Assembly: GCF_003386535.1 (NCBI RefSeq)
Contig: NZ_QTTN01000043.1
Location: 1 to 58,911, forward strand
DNA: 58,911 nt
Source: Paenibacillus taihuensis
Lineage (GTDB): Bacteria; Bacillota; Bacilli; Paenibacillales; Paenibacillaceae
Direction of reading: 5' to 3'
Shown here piece by piece: positions 6,950-17,937 of the stretch (its first letter is position 1; the number at the start of each line of letters is the position of its first letter). The notes beneath the pieces are model-generated. The model saw nothing but the letters and a program-made list of their open reading frames with translations, made no database searches and had not been told where the DNA came from. The position numbers were made by a program, and so were the translations under genes.

Positions 6950-8340
6950 TCAAGAAAACTAATTTATTCAATGATCTTTTTAGGGCAAATGGGCCCCCGT
7001 TAAGTAAAAAAATTGTTCTTCGAAGCTTGCTGTTTGTCACATTCAGTGTAAAAAGGCAAGAGACAATCAACATATTTTTCTTATTCGACGTTGTGTTCTC
7101 TTATTCCTTGCTGTCTAAGTAACGTATCCAAGCCAGATAATATTGCAAATACTTGGTTGCTACTTTTCATTAAAAGCGGTCAATCCAACGCTTTAATCAA
7201 ATTTGGTAATAATCTACATATTATTCGAATGTGGTAAATGCCTTTTACTCGCTGTTTTCCATCCACTTTGAAGCGATAAAGGGTCCGACCTTTCGAATTA
7301 GCATATGAATTAAATGCCCTCCACTTACATTCTACTTTTTTTCTCTCCTCCGCAAAATGACTGCTTTGAAATTAACCTTTTCATCATTAAACGGGTTATT
7401 CGAATGCAGCCTAGAGCATGAGTCGTTTTGACTGTAAGCAACATCACTAGTGTTGCATTAATATTTTCTGAATTTTCATGCATTCGCCGATCCGGACATA
7501 AAAAATTGATCGCCACCGCTGCTCCCCCGTTTCTTCCACGTGCGTTAGGATGCATTCGCTCTCGACAATAGCGACGAACTTCTTCATTTGCTCAGCTTTA
7601 TTCCAAGGAGAGAGAATAGTAACGCTGAGTTGCTTTTAGCTCGATAGATTGCTGATTATTTACGTTGAACCTTACCCAAAATAAAGGCAAGTTTATGATG
7701 TGCAGGTCATTCCTTGTGCCAGTAACCGTCCCCCCCCCCTTGGGATGTCCCTCACTTCTAGTATCATAAGAGGGGGAGCGAGTATGAAGCTTACGTATTT
7801 ATTGATGAAAGTATAACGTTCTGGGTTAGTCTACTGGAACAGGAGGAGAATGGTCGGCTCAAGGTGTATTGGCCACATATTGAGCAGTGAATCAAAGGAT
7901 GCCGAGGTTATGTATTTCATTCAGCAGACTATGATGCCCTTAATCGAACGAGTTACTCAAACTTCGGAAAGCGGGGATTGTCGGTTGAATCGGGGTTAAT
8001 CCGAAGAGATTGGCGCGCCAGGCAACGAAGGAACTTCCTCAGTGAGGGGGCTCAACGCTGGCCTAGGAAGCCATAAAACTCCAGATGGAATGCCGGATAA
8101 AAAAGGCGGAAAGAGTTCAATCGGCAGCAGTTGGAGGAAGAGAAGGAGCAGAAAAATCAGCTTCGGGTGCAGATATGCCAATCCCCTTGTCTCGACAATT
8201 CGATGTTGGAAAGAAGGAAAGAGAGCTTGAACAGATAGGCTATATGCTTCTGCTTAAGCTCTTTTAATAGAAAATGGAGTTTTCCTGCGTTAAACACAAT
8301 GGCTGTTAAATTTCTCAAACTGCCAGAGGACCAGGGAACG
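6950..8340. other. Gene-poor stretch with decayed coding sequence
   Basis: No intact gene is seen over 1.4 kb. On the minus strand near 7480-7610 a frame reads AEQMKKFVAIVESECILTH before breaking. On the plus strand from about 7785 two phases alternate (EAYVFIDESITFWVSLLEQ, then interrupted), and 8085-8267 keeps another open phase. The pattern is that of one or two old genes broken by frameshifts. A run of ten C occurs at 7728-7738. I could not name the families. Confidence 0.4.
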
Positions 8341-8343
8341 TTT

Positions 8344-8796
8344 CTAGCTGCGGGCTAACGCCAATTGGTCAATCAACTGATTAGAAGAGATGCCTAGATA
8401 CTCATAGACCATGGATTTTGTCTCGCCATAGGTCTTCTCGCAAAAATGCCTCTCTATTTTATTGAGCCCAATTTCTTTTCCCAAGCGGGTCATTTGCATT
8501 TTCAACAGAATCTTCCCTTGTATAACACCAATTTTATCATAATCGCCCAGATGCTTTACGAACCAAGATTGAAGCTCACTCCATTTTTCGGCGATTTCAG
8601 GAGTAAATACGACAGCTCCGTCTTCAGCCATAAAGGAGTTGTCTACAAGAATTTTAACGGTTCCTCTTGTTTTTTTCACTTCAGATACTGCAGTTTTAAT
8701 GGAATCAATGGACTCAGCAACTTCACTTATATTTAACTGGTTGAGAATCACCCAGCTAACAACATTCCCTGTAATTTGAATTTGAAAATTCGACAT
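8344..8796 (-). CDS. SpoIIAA/STAS-like protein, MCP-associated, paralog A
   Basis: The 150-aa protein starts at ATG 8796, behind GGGAGTGG; the frame extends further but without a site. It shares an order of blocks with two other proteins in this window: VVSWV near the N-terminus, a central ILVDN strand, a helix, IGVIQG, KMQMTRLGKEIGL and YEYLGIS. This resembles the SpoIIAA-like (STAS/SEC14) fold, which binds lipids or acts as a switch partner. It lies 117 bases downstream of an MCP gene in the same operon. It is the most diverged of the three copies, so its role may differ. Confidence 0.6.
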   Translation of the reverse strand: MSNFQIQITGNVVSWVILNQLNISEVAESIDSIKTAVSEVKKTRGTVKILVDNSFMAEDGAVVFTPEIAEKWSELQSWFVKHLGDYDKIGVIQGKILLKMQMTRLGKEIGLNKIERHFCEKTYGETKSMVYEYLGISSNQLIDQLALARS

Positions 8797-8913
8797 AATA
8801 CCACTCCCGCATTTGTTGAAAGGGATCTCCCATGAGTTACAGTTGTACAGCTTCAAATAACCGAACCGTGACGATTCCAAGTCATTATTCTTGTGCAATA
8901 GTTATTGCACTAC

Positions 8914-10662
8914 TTAGCGAACTCTGAACTTGTCCAGGTTTGCACGCATTGATTCAGCCATATCACTTAATTGACCAATTGCATACTGAATCTCATCCAT
9001 GCTGCTAAGCTGCTCTTCGGAATCTGAGAATGCCCCCACTGTAAGCTCAAACGAGGTTTCAGAAAAATGCTTCAGGTCCGTAATTGCGACGACGATCTGC
9101 TCGCTTCCCGCAGTCACCTCTTCAACTGCGGCAGAGATCTCCTGCGTCTGACCTGCCACAACGCCAATGGCACTCTGAATTTTGCCAAATGCACCTTCAG
9201 CCTCCTGAATCACGGTCACCCCGCTTGCTACCTCCTGTGAACTGGCCGCCATTGCTTGTTCTGTTTCTAGCGCTTCATGACGGATGGAGCCAACAATATC
9301 TGCAATTTGTCTGGCGGAAGACGCAGATTGCTCAGCAAGCTTGCGCACCTCCCCGGCCACAACCGCGAAGCCTCTGCCCTGCTCACCTGCTCTTGCTGCT
9401 TCAATTGCCGCATTTAAGGCAAGCAGGTTCGTTTGTGATGAAATTTCCGTAATTGTCTGGATGATCGTACCAATCTCATCGGTTTTGGTTCCGAGTGCTC
9501 CTACTGAAATTGAAAGCATCTGAACCTTCTCTTGAATCGCATTCATCTGCCGGATGGCCTCTTGAATCTTAAGACTTCCTTCAGCGGTCAGTTCTGATGC
9601 GCTCGCGGAAGAATTCGCAGCTTTCTCAACGCTGTCTGCAATCAACTGCATACCTTCAGACATTTCACTAATGGTCGCGCCGCATTCACCCAAGCTTACA
9701 ACCTGGCGCTCTGAATTTGAGACAACATCCTGCATTCGTACGGCGGCTTGCTCAGTCAGCTGTCCGGTATGGGAGATTTTTCCTGATAATGTTAGCGAAG
9801 ATGACGCAACTTGCTGTGTGTTGCCTCGAAAGTGAGTGAATAATTCAGACAAGGTGCTGTTCATCTGATTGAACACACGCGTTAGCAGTGCGAACTCGCC
9901 TCTATCATCGCACTGAAGCGGCTCACCGGAGAAATCTCCTTCGGCGATCAACTGCGTCCTTGATACGATCATGCGCATTGGTCTGACTATGCTAATCGCA
10001 ATGAGGTAGGCAATTATAAGGCCGATGGCAATCGCCAGCAGGCCGATTGCCAACATCACAACAAGTCCGCTATGGTAGGATTGTTTGGCTGATGCTGAAT
10101 CACTCGATGCCGCTTGAAGACTATAGCTGATTACTTTAGCTAATTGGCCCACCGATCGGTAAAATTCCTGCGTCAGCTTGTTGAACATCTCCGTGTTTGT
10201 TGAAGCTGCGTCAGGCCCTTTTTTCAGAAAGTTTGCCGTAATGTCGGCGTACGCCTGATATTCCTGTTGGAGAATAACCAGAAGCGACTGCACATCCCGA
10301 TTCGGAGCATTTTCTTGCAATGAACGCTGTACACTTGCCAGAGTCTTAATCTGGGACTGAATCGATTTGACACTCTCGACTTTCTTCGATTCGTCTTTCT
10401 CCATATGAAACTTCATGATGTCTAATTGCATTTCGTAAAGCCCACTTTTTATTTGCCCCAACTGCTCAAGTTCAGGCAACCAGTTCGTACGTACTTTGAC
10501 GTTCTGGCGTTCCATCTCATGCATCTTCCAAATCCCTGTTACTAATACCATACTCATCAGGACTAAGACCGTAATGAAACCGATGTTAAGTCTCCGTAGA
10601 ATCGTATAATTTCGAATTTCGAACACCGACAAGGCTTTGCGAATTGCTTCCATACGCACCAC
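8914..10662 (-). CDS. Methyl-accepting chemotaxis protein (4HB type)
   Basis: The 582-aa chemoreceptor has TM1 at about 26-44, a helical extracellular domain of about 155 residues (four-helix-bundle type), TM2 at about 200-226, a HAMP domain (227-279) and a long signalling coiled coil. The conserved hairpin tip reads [20 protein letters not shown] near 407-426, followed by [15 protein letters not shown]. It signals to CheA/CheW at the membrane; none of these is encoded here. The GTG at 10662 has AAGGAAGGA six bases upstream; ATG at 10653 is an alternative. SpoIIAA-like genes lie on both sides in the same orientation. Confidence 0.92.
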   Translation of the reverse strand: MVRMEAIRKALSVFEIRNYTILRRLNIGFITVLVLMSMVLVTGIWKMHEMERQNVKVRTNWLPELEQLGQIKSGLYEMQLDIMKFHMEKDESKKVESVKSIQSQIKTLASVQRSLQENAPNRDVQSLLVILQQEYQAYADITANFLKKGPDAASTNTEMFNKLTQEFYRSVGQLAKVISYSLQAASSDSASAKQSYHSGLVVMLAIGLLAIAIGLIIAYLIAISIVRPMRMIVSRTQLIAEGDFSGEPLQCDDRGEFALLTRVFNQMNSTLSELFTHFRGNTQQVASSSLTLSGKISHTGQLTEQAAVRMQDVVSNSERQVVSLGECGATISEMSEGMQLIADSVEKAANSSASASELTAEGSLKIQEAIRQMNAIQEKVQMLSISVGALGTKTDEIGTIIQTITEISSQTNLLALNAAIEAARAGEQGRGFAVVAGEVRKLAEQSASSARQIADIVGSIRHEALETEQAMAASSQEVASGVTVIQEAEGAFGKIQSAIGVVAGQTQEISAAVEEVTAGSEQIVVAITDLKHFSETSFELTVGAFSDSEEQLSSMDEIQYAIGQLSDMAESMRANLDKFRVR

Positions 10663-10712
10663 ATTACATCCTTCCTTCCATCAGGAGCAACACTTTGCAA
10701 TCTGACAGGTGT

Positions 10713-11156
10713 TTAACCTTTGATTAATTTGTTATCCGTGATATTCAAGAATGCTTGAGCGTCGGCTACAGCCTTGCCGGGGGTTGAAGCCCAGAACGCC
10801 TTCAGTTTGGAGTCCAGCCCATTGCTTGTGGCCAGCCGGTTCATCTGGGATTGCATCATCATTGATCCACAAATGACCGCTACGCTAGAGCAATATTCAG
10901 ATAGCCATGCCATTAGCTTTCCTGATTCCTGACTTGTTTCCATGGGGAGCCTGGCTTGCTTCCCCGTCTCTTCCAGCTGGCGGTGATCTGCGAATACTTT
11001 ACACGCTCCCTTGACAAAGGTTGAAGAAATCAAGGCTTCAATCGCTTCGCGTGCCTGCTCTGCTTCATCCTTGTTAATGAATTGCTCGTGCATAATCCAT
11101 GATATTACTTGATTGGTCTTGTCAACATCGAATGTAAATTGTTTTGGTAACATCAT
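10713..11156 (-). CDS. SpoIIAA/STAS-like protein, MCP-associated, paralog B
   Basis: The 147-aa protein starts at the first of two adjacent ATGs (11156), seven bases after AGGAGG. It aligns almost end to end with the 142-aa protein at 23.8 kb: VISWIM, KVFADHR, GKQARLPMETSQES, VAVICGSMMMQSQMNRLA, LKAFW and FLNITDN. The C-terminal pattern, with a VAVICGS strand and a long helix, is that of SpoIIAA-like STAS folds. It is the first gene of an operon with the MCP 50 bases downstream. A cytosolic partner or modulator of the receptor is a reasonable guess. No enzymatic motif is seen. Confidence 0.65.
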   Translation of the reverse strand: MMLPKQFTFDVDKTNQVISWIMHEQFINKDEAEQAREAIEALISSTFVKGACKVFADHRQLEETGKQARLPMETSQESGKLMAWLSEYCSSVAVICGSMMMQSQMNRLATSNGLDSKLKAFWASTPGKAVADAQAFLNITDNKLIKG

Positions 11157-11339
11157 TTTCAAACCTCCTAGTTTAATTGTTTTCAGAGTGTCCTCCTCCA
11201 CCAGTTTAGTCGTACATTCTTTCCGAAAACTTACGCATATTTCGACAATCACTTACAAACCTCGACTTATATTGTCATTGAGCTCGATTAATTCTATATT
11301 CTATATCTGTATCCTGGTTTAAGGTCCAACTGGAGGATG

Positions 11340-11763
11340 CCAATCCTCATACTTTTCTTACTGCTTCCTTGTCTGTTCACAGGGAAAGTGCGGAACCGCT
11401 GATTTTGGATCATGACTCCAGCTTCCATGAGAAGCTTCATTGCCTGATCAAGTACTTATCTCTTCGTTCTACCCCACTGGCTATCGTGCTTGACGATTAT
11501 CACCATGTCAGTCATGACCTCAGCATTGCCAACCCTGCAACAGAATACTTGGGTAATCACTTTCTGCTTGCTGTCCGCACTCATCATGGTTATTTGGAGT
11601 TGACACCTGCTTTCAGAAGCTTTCGGTATGATCGCCTGTCAAAGCATGCAGGAAGCCTTGAACTAGAACGCCTTCATTTAAATACGGCAAATTTGTATCA
11701 GAAACGACATAATTACCTGTGTGCACTTGCCCATTTCATCGCCGCTAGGCACTTCATTTAAGC
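11340..11763 (+). pseudogene. Collapsed copy of the MalT/BTAD-type regulator
   Basis: The open frame from 11369 contains two pieces of the 898-aa regulator at 20.4 kb in the right order but with the middle missing. TPLAIVLDDYHHVSHD corresponds to TPLAVVFDDYHMTNNS. After a junction, TEYLGNHFLLAVRTHHGYLE and ALAHFIAARHF correspond to CLEKNYLFIHRNRNGYYQ and AFAHYIAANQF. The P-loop, most of the ATPase, the TPR region and the BTAD domain are gone, and the frame stops at 11761. It is an internally deleted relic of a former paralog, divergent from a SpoIIAA-like gene. Confidence 0.75.
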
Positions 11764-11931
11764 AGCAAACTTGATTCAGAAAATGCTCGACCTGTATACT
11801 GCTGACCCCTGTTATTCTTGATGGATGGCACATAACAGCAGATGGTTCCCGAGTTTTCATCCATTTTAACCGAACTGATTCTGTTTCGCTGCTTTTCCGT
11901 GTCTTTGCTCAAGCGGTTTCATATGCGCAAC

Positions 11932-13269
11932 TTATTTATTGCGCATGGCTATCCAAATGTCATCGAGTGAACTTGTTTGTCTATTAATCCGGAGCATCGC
12001 TTCGACTGCAGGGGGCCAAAATTGAGTGCCGGCGCCTTCCTTAAGTTGCTGCAATGCATGCTCCGGGTACATTGCCTTTCGATAAGAACGATTGCTTGTC
12101 ATAGCGTCGTAGGCATCTGCAACCGCCATAATACGAGCAAAAACAGGAATTTGTCTTTCTTTCAATCCATATGGATAACCTCTTCCGTCCATACGTTCAT
12201 GATGGAAAAGCACAATGCCGTAGATCAAGTCCTTTTCATCCTCGGATATGCTTGACAAGTAATGATAAACCCCGCGCAGTAATTTTTCCCCAATTTGGGG
12301 ATGCTGCTTCATGATGTGATATTCGCTCTCTGTCAGCTTCCCTTCTTTGTAAAGAATAGAGTCGGGAATGCCAATTTTCCCGACATCATGAAGCAAACCT
12401 CCTAGTTTTATTAAACGAAGATCTGATAATTTAAATCCCATTTCACTGGCAATGAGTACGCCGTACTTCGCAACACGCTCGCTGTGGCCGGCCGTGTAAG
12501 CATCTCTGGTTTCCAGTGATCGAGCAAATGCTGTCAATATTTGCTCATTGGCCACATTCAGTTGTTCGCTAGTATTATTCAACTTCATCAGCGTTGAATC
12601 ATGTATCAGCTTTTGAGAGATGGATTTTCTTCTAAACCTGATCCAACCCATGGCAGAAAGCCAGAGAAAAATCTGCGTGAGGATCTGTGACCATTCCTCA
12701 GATTGGCCAATCGGCAATGCCTGACGAACATCAATTAAAAAACTCAATGTAAATGTATCCATCCAAGTGAGCTCAATAAGTTTTCTTTTATATCCCAAAA
12801 AAGTTTGTTGCCCCGAATGAAGCCTTCTGTAGACGATCATAGAAGTAACATTTACGATATGCAGCGTAACCAGAATACTCCCGTACGTACCAAGCAAACC
12901 GGCATAACTGGACATCCATGCTGTCAATTTAAAGAATATGAGCATAATGAAAGCCTCTGAAGCAAACAACAATGAAGGCTTGAATACTACCTTAAGCTTG
13001 AGCATCTTTCGCTGGGACAATAGATATATAAGCCAATAAAGAGCAAATAAATAAAGGGTCAGTGACAGGTTTCCGATCCACATGCCTGCCAACCAAACGA
13101 ACCTGCGTCCATCCACCCGATAATCCACCGTTCTGCCCAGCCTGAAGAAGATATGTGTCCGATAAGCCAAGAAAATCATCGGAGCAAATGAAAGATAGAC
13201 AGACAGGATTGTCCAAGACACGAATGACCCCTCGCTTGAATTGAATAGTAATATATCCCATCCTAACAA
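11932..13269 (-). CDS. Membrane-bound HD-GYP domain protein
   Basis: The first 210 residues of this 445-aa protein hold about six hydrophobic segments. A short linker leads to an HD-GYP domain (about 243-435) with H262 (GHSERV), the HD pair in HDVGK (294-298), HHE (356-358), GYP (364-366) and DAYDAMTS (385-392). HD-GYP proteins hydrolyse cyclic di-GMP or related dinucleotides; all metal ligands seem intact. The membrane part is probably a sensor. The start is uncertain: TTG at 13269 has only a weak ribosome site. It sits amid chemoreceptors, fitting motility and sessility control. Confidence 0.85.
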   Translation of the reverse strand: MLGWDILLFNSSEGSFVSWTILSVYLSFAPMIFLAYRTHIFFRLGRTVDYRVDGRRFVWLAGMWIGNLSLTLYLFALYWLIYLLSQRKMLKLKVVFKPSLLFASEAFIMLIFFKLTAWMSSYAGLLGTYGSILVTLHIVNVTSMIVYRRLHSGQQTFLGYKRKLIELTWMDTFTLSFLIDVRQALPIGQSEEWSQILTQIFLWLSAMGWIRFRRKSISQKLIHDSTLMKLNNTSEQLNVANEQILTAFARSLETRDAYTAGHSERVAKYGVLIASEMGFKLSDLRLIKLGGLLHDVGKIGIPDSILYKEGKLTESEYHIMKQHPQIGEKLLRGVYHYLSSISEDEKDLIYGIVLFHHERMDGRGYPYGLKERQIPVFARIMAVADAYDAMTSNRSYRKAMYPEHALQQLKEGAGTQFWPPAVEAMLRINRQTSSLDDIWIAMRNK

Positions 13270-13280
13270 ACGGAACTTAC

Positions 13281-14115
13281 CACATACTTACTTGTTGCAA
13301 GTCTTGCCTGGGCAAAGTGTAGTGGGGGGAGTTGGCTGATGTGCAAAAGAGTACTTACTAGATGGCATGTAATGGAAAACGTGACGTGTAGGAGCCGCTC
13401 ATCTGAAATGCTTGCAATGTCTTTTCGTGGAAGGCAATCCAGACAAACCAGTTATGACGGAGTTGTTGAAAAAGGCTATTTATTTTATCATCAACATGTT
13501 CCTGTGAAATCCATAACCCAGCGTTAAAGACCTTGTGAATGAGCAAAGATCAATGAATCATCTATCGTTTTAAGACAACAGGATCCCTTAGACTCACATG
13601 TACGATGAATGATATTATACTAAACTTCATTTGCCAAAAAAGATTCCTGACTTAGCCCTCGATCGTTTTTATCAAACTTTTGTAACATGTCAATACCTCC
13701 TTGCGTAGATGCCAACCGCAAGTCAATATTATTGAAACCATGCCGATTCGACAATACCCTACCGATCACAAGAATATCTTTCGCCCCGACGACTTCGCGA
13801 GCAATTTAAGCTCCAAATGAGAGAAATGAGCATCGCATATCAATTGTCCGCGTAATCATCTCTCCTTTGGTTGATTCAGTGTCCCATTAATATAATTACC
13901 GATAATACTTAAATGCAATTCTAAGAGTCTAACTTATTTAAACTTATTAATCAGATGTGGTTTCTCAACAGAGTGAATTGAGCCATTGGAGTATTACATT
14001 GGTAACGGATTGAAATTTTGGACATTTCTATAGCTCTAATCCTTATTGCCTATTTTACTACACTCAAGATTAGACGCTTCTTTAAGGTTTCTTGTCTCTT
14101 GTTGCCGCCTGTTTC
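13281..14115. other. Intergenic stretch of 0.8 kb
   Basis: Nothing longer than a short peptide is supported here. The only coding-like signal is the 22-codon frame at 13620-13688, listed separately. The rest has scattered stops in all phases. Confidence 0.4.
13620..13688 (-). CDS. Possible 22-aa peptide behind a perfect ribosome site
   Basis: The ATG at 13688 follows AAGGAGGT by seven bases, as strong a site as any in the window. The frame ends after 22 codons and begins MLQKFDKNDRG. The opening resembles the start of the SpoIIAA-like protein at 23.8 kb (MLEKFATHVDRQ), and the position downstream of an MCP gene matches that of paralog A. It may therefore be the stub of a lost fourth copy, or a genuine small peptide. 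Confidence 0.3.
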   Translation of the reverse strand: MLQKFDKNDRGLSQESFLANEV

Positions 14116-15984
14116 TTAAGACAACTTGAATACAGAGGCTGACTCATGCATTTGTTCGGCAAGACTTGCAAGGGATTGAGAAGTAGCAGCACTTTCTTGT
14201 GATGCCGCGGCTACTTCTTGGCTATTCGAGGCAATCAATTGAATATAGTGGTTTACTTCAGATGTTTGCATTGACTGTTCCTCACTCGCCGAAGCAATCT
14301 CAGTCACCCATTGAGACGTTTCTTTCACTTTAGATACAATATTTTCCAATGCCTCATAAGTGAGTTTCGATCTATCTACCCCTTCGAAAACCGCTTCAAC
14401 GCTAATTTTTGTACTCTTTTGCATTGCATGAACAATGGTTGCGATTTGTTTCGTAGCCTCTCCACTACGCTCTGCAAGCTTCCGAACTTCCTGTGCAACA
14501 ACTGCAAATCCTCTGCCACTCTCACCTGCACGTGCAGCTTCAATGGCAGCATTTAACGCTAGCAAATTCGTTTGTCCTGCTATTTCGTCGATAACATCTA
14601 TAATTTCCCCAACTTTGCTTGAATCGCTTTCGAGCAACGCCATTTGGTCATTAATCCTGTTCATTCCTTCAATTGACCTGTGTACAGCTAGACTTCCTTT
14701 TTGGGCGATTTCCACAGTCAAATCAGATAATTGAGCTGCCTCTTCAGCACTTTGTGCCACGGTGACAACTGCCGCAGAGAGTTCAGCAAAGAGGTCCGAC
14801 ATCTTCTGGGAAGCCTCCGCTTGATTAGTATTTCCAATTGCGATTTGCTTAGTAGTTGCAGAAATTTGTTGGCTTGCCGACGCCACGTTATGTGATGAAC
14901 CTACAACTACGCTAATGATATTTCGCAAGTTATCGCACAAATCTTCGAAATCGCGATACACTTCCCCGATGATATCTTTCCTTTTTGAATCCAATTGAAA
15001 AATCTTCAATTCACCATTACCGACTTGCTGCATGATCATAGCTAGCTGACGGAGCGGAATCATAACCTGTGTTCGAATTAGGTACCATATAATAAAAACA
15101 GCTAGAGTCAATGCACATACACCTATAGAAGTTATTAGGAGCTTGAATTGATTTAGTGGAGCTAAAAAGTCTTGCACATGCGCGACACCAATAATCTGGA
15201 AGCTACCAACCGAATCTGAATAGAAATATGCCTTTTTTCCTTGATCCGTTGCTTCCCATTCTTTTTCTCCCACTTTAATTAACTCTGCAAGTTCTGAATC
15301 AACAATTTTCTTACCTACAAATTCTTGATTTGAGCAGGCGATTACTGTTTGATTGCTTAGTATTAAGTAGTAACCCGTTTTCCCAAGTTTTTTATTTTTC
15401 ACTATGTTTTCAATATCAAGCTTTTCTAAAGTATCAATGTAATCTTTTGGTTCGAGCCCGATTTGCACAATACCTGGTGCATCCATTCGTTTAACACCCG
15501 TATACATAAATAACTTCTTATCCGAACCTCTTTGGGAAGGATCCTGCGATAAGCCCTCATCTCCCATTCTTAAGAAGGGTCTCGTCTGCTCGGAGGAATT
15601 AAAATCAAAGCCTATGTTTTCAGCTACTGAACTCATCGAAATTTTGCCATTCTCACCAACGATGTGAATCTCATCTACCCCGATAGATTCAGATAACCTT
15701 TTTAAGCCGTCTGATGTCATTAGGCTAGGATTTAATGCAACTTCAAATGCTACGCTTCGTGCCAATTTTATATAGTTAACCTTTAACGACTTCCGCATAT
15801 CTTCTAGTGTTTGTTCGTTTCGATGAATTCCCTGCTTAAATTCAGACACATTGGATTGAACCTCCTGTTTCATAAGGCCAATCAAAAGGTTACGTTGATT
15901 ATTGTATCCTATCCCACCTAAAACAGAAGCTACGATGATTAATATCAGCAAAACAGGGAGTAATACTTTATTTTGCAACGACAT
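14116..15984 (-). CDS. Methyl-accepting chemotaxis protein (Cache type)
   Basis: The 622-aa receptor starts at ATG 15984 behind AAGGGG; an upstream TTG in frame has none. It has TM1 at about 5-25, a large extracellular domain of about 250 residues with Cache features ([14 protein letters not shown]; a second lobe with [17 protein letters not shown]), TM2 near 285-305 and a HAMP segment. The signalling coiled coil has the tip [20 protein letters not shown]. The Cache domain suggests direct binding of a small ligand such as an amino or organic acid. It is transcribed alone. Confidence 0.92.
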   Translation of the reverse strand: MSLQNKVLLPVLLILIIVASVLGGIGYNNQRNLLIGLMKQEVQSNVSEFKQGIHRNEQTLEDMRKSLKVNYIKLARSVAFEVALNPSLMTSDGLKRLSESIGVDEIHIVGENGKISMSSVAENIGFDFNSSEQTRPFLRMGDEGLSQDPSQRGSDKKLFMYTGVKRMDAPGIVQIGLEPKDYIDTLEKLDIENIVKNKKLGKTGYYLILSNQTVIACSNQEFVGKKIVDSELAELIKVGEKEWEATDQGKKAYFYSDSVGSFQIIGVAHVQDFLAPLNQFKLLITSIGVCALTLAVFIIWYLIRTQVMIPLRQLAMIMQQVGNGELKIFQLDSKRKDIIGEVYRDFEDLCDNLRNIISVVVGSSHNVASASQQISATTKQIAIGNTNQAEASQKMSDLFAELSAAVVTVAQSAEEAAQLSDLTVEIAQKGSLAVHRSIEGMNRINDQMALLESDSSKVGEIIDVIDEIAGQTNLLALNAAIEAARAGESGRGFAVVAQEVRKLAERSGEATKQIATIVHAMQKSTKISVEAVFEGVDRSKLTYEALENIVSKVKETSQWVTEIASASEEQSMQTSEVNHYIQLIASNSQEVAAASQESAATSQSLASLAEQMHESASVFKLS

Positions 15985-16249
15985 CCTGACACCCCTTAAA
16001 GACAATATTTATGAATACTTTGGAGTACGTTTGTTGTTTCATCGTTAATAATGAAATACCATTTATTCCCATAAATACAAGCCTTGAGCACAATCACAAT
16101 TACTTAATCGAATGATTCCTAGTTAATTCCCAGTTTAAACTCAGCACATTAGTTGTTCGCTTGAGCTTAAAGGCATAGAGCGTCTTTTCTCCTTACATTA
16201 TTTGTTTTAAGTTTCCGCGCTAATGATTGAGGCTGCCGAAACAGTTTTC

Positions 16250-17836
16250 TTAAACCTTAAATAGGCTTACAGTCGTATTCAATTCTTCGGCTGATTGTGC
16301 GAGTGATTGAGCAGTCGATGCAGTTTCCTCGGTAATGGCAGCAGCTTGTCGAGCTGTTGCAGCAATATTTTCGACGGAAATCATCACCTCAGTAGTCTGA
16401 GCAGACTGTTCTTCACTCGCTGAAGCAATTTCCATCACTTTAACGGAGGATTTGTTAACCATGCGAACAATGCTATCGAATGCTTCCCCGGTTCTTTGAG
16501 TCAAGTAGGCAGCATTTCCCACCGTATTAACGCTTTCCTTGGTGTTCTCTTGCATGCCTTTAATAATCGCTGTAATTTGCTTAGTAGCCTCCACGCTACG
16601 CTCGGCCAGCTTGCGTACTTCATCGGCAACCACGGCAAAGCCGCGTCCTTGTTCTCCGGCCCGCGCCGCTTCTATTGCCGCATTCAATGCAAGTAGATTC
16701 GTTTGCTCTGCGATATTATCGATGACCTCAATAATTTCCTCAATTTTACTGGAATCATTTTCCATCCTGCTCATCTGCTCATTAACTAGACTCATCCCCT
16801 CTGTCGAGGTACGCACGACTTCGCCTCCGCTTTCTGCGACCCCCATCATTTCCTTGGATAATTCGGAGGCTCGCTCCGCACTCATGGCTACGGAATGAAC
16901 GGCGGCGGACATTTCCTTGAACAATTCATTTATCGTTTGCGTCGACTCAGCCTGACTGTTACTGCTTGCTGCCGTTTCTTCTGTGCTTGCCGATATTTGC
17001 TGAGATGCTGCAGCCACATTTTCGGCTGAAATCAATACTTTGGTTACTGTTTCTCTTAGATTTAGCACCATCGTATTGATGGTTCCCGCCAGTTGGCCAA
17101 TTTCATCCTTCGTTCGGATATCTGTGGTCTCCCTCAAATCGCCATTCGCCATTCTGCTTACCATCCGCATCACGCGATTCAACGGACGAACGATGGATTG
17201 AACGATAAAAATTCCAATACCAATACTTAATAATATCGTTGCAATAAGAAGGATAAGTATGATGGTGCGAGAATTCGAGTAAGATTTACCAATGTCCTGG
17301 TTCAGTTGATTCGCCGTTTGCTGATTGTAATCCACCAGGCTTGTAATGATATTGTTTCTTTGCTCGGATAAGGGAGCTACCGATTTTAAATACACCTCAT
17401 AGGCTTCCTCATTTTTATTTTGTACGGCTAAGGCTTCGGATTTCTGAGTATTTGTTCTAATCTGTTCTAATACATTTTTTAGCTTTTTCATATTCTCTAC
17501 TTCGAAGGGATCCATTTTGGTTTTTTCGTAATCCTTGATTGCTTTATCCGCTGTCTCCATTGCAGCTTGTATATCCTTATCTAACTTCGTGTGTTTTGCT
17601 TGGTCTGTCGTAATCATCAGTTCTAGTAAAGAAGTGGTGGTGAGTGTGGTACTCGCACGAACCTTATTAACTAGCCTTATCGGTATTAATCTATCATCAA
17701 ACATGGAAATCGATTTGTTATTCATTTGTTCCATTTTGCTTAGGCTCATGCCGCCTATAATTAGCAGCGATACGACTGACACCGAAATTAATACGATCAG
17801 CTTGACACTTAGTCTCATATTCTTTATCCAACTCAT
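16250..17836 (-). CDS. Methyl-accepting chemotaxis protein (4HB_MCP_1 type)
   Basis: The 528-aa protein is a standard receptor: TM1 about 11-30, a four-helix-bundle extracellular domain to about 188, TM2 about 189-211, HAMP about 212-265 and signalling hairpin with [20 protein letters not shown]. Methylation-type Glu/Gln pairs flank the tip ([20 protein letters not shown]). GGAGG lies eight bases before the start. It is monocistronic and is separated from the next MCP by a dead ISL3 transposase. Confidence 0.92.
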   Translation of the reverse strand: MSWIKNMRLSVKLIVLISVSVVSLLIIGGMSLSKMEQMNNKSISMFDDRLIPIRLVNKVRASTTLTTTSLLELMITTDQAKHTKLDKDIQAAMETADKAIKDYEKTKMDPFEVENMKKLKNVLEQIRTNTQKSEALAVQNKNEEAYEVYLKSVAPLSEQRNNIITSLVDYNQQTANQLNQDIGKSYSNSRTIILILLIATILLSIGIGIFIVQSIVRPLNRVMRMVSRMANGDLRETTDIRTKDEIGQLAGTINTMVLNLRETVTKVLISAENVAAASQQISASTEETAASSNSQAESTQTINELFKEMSAAVHSVAMSAERASELSKEMMGVAESGGEVVRTSTEGMSLVNEQMSRMENDSSKIEEIIEVIDNIAEQTNLLALNAAIEAARAGEQGRGFAVVADEVRKLAERSVEATKQITAIIKGMQENTKESVNTVGNAAYLTQRTGEAFDSIVRMVNKSSVKVMEIASASEEQSAQTTEVMISVENIAATARQAAAITEETASTAQSLAQSAEELNTTVSLFKV

Positions 17837-17937
17837 AATTTATACCTCCATGTCTATTATTTAATAAAATTAGGTGTTAGATTAATGACTCAACCTAATA
17901 ATCAGTGCTTGACGATCAGTTGAGCATACGATGTCGA

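Noticed and set aside
7325..7555. 76-codon minus-strand frame
   Set aside because: No start signal, odd composition, and another phase in the same place looks more coding-like, so it is treated as part of a decayed stretch.
7728..7738. Run of ten C, and the run of ten G near 23727-23737
   Set aside because: Homopolymers in gene-free DNA; possible phase-variation tracts but no gene or promoter depends on them here, and length errors are common in such runs.
8042..8267. Overlapping plus-strand frames
   Set aside because: Two phases are open but neither has a ribosome site or a recognisable domain; treated as decayed sequence.
9084..9523. Plus-strand open frames inside the MCP gene
   Set aside because: They are antisense shadows of the repetitive MCP signalling region; similar ones occur in all four MCP genes.
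12992..13261. 89-codon frame overlapping the HD-GYP gene start
   Set aside because: It is a shifted phase of the membrane part of the HD-GYP gene.
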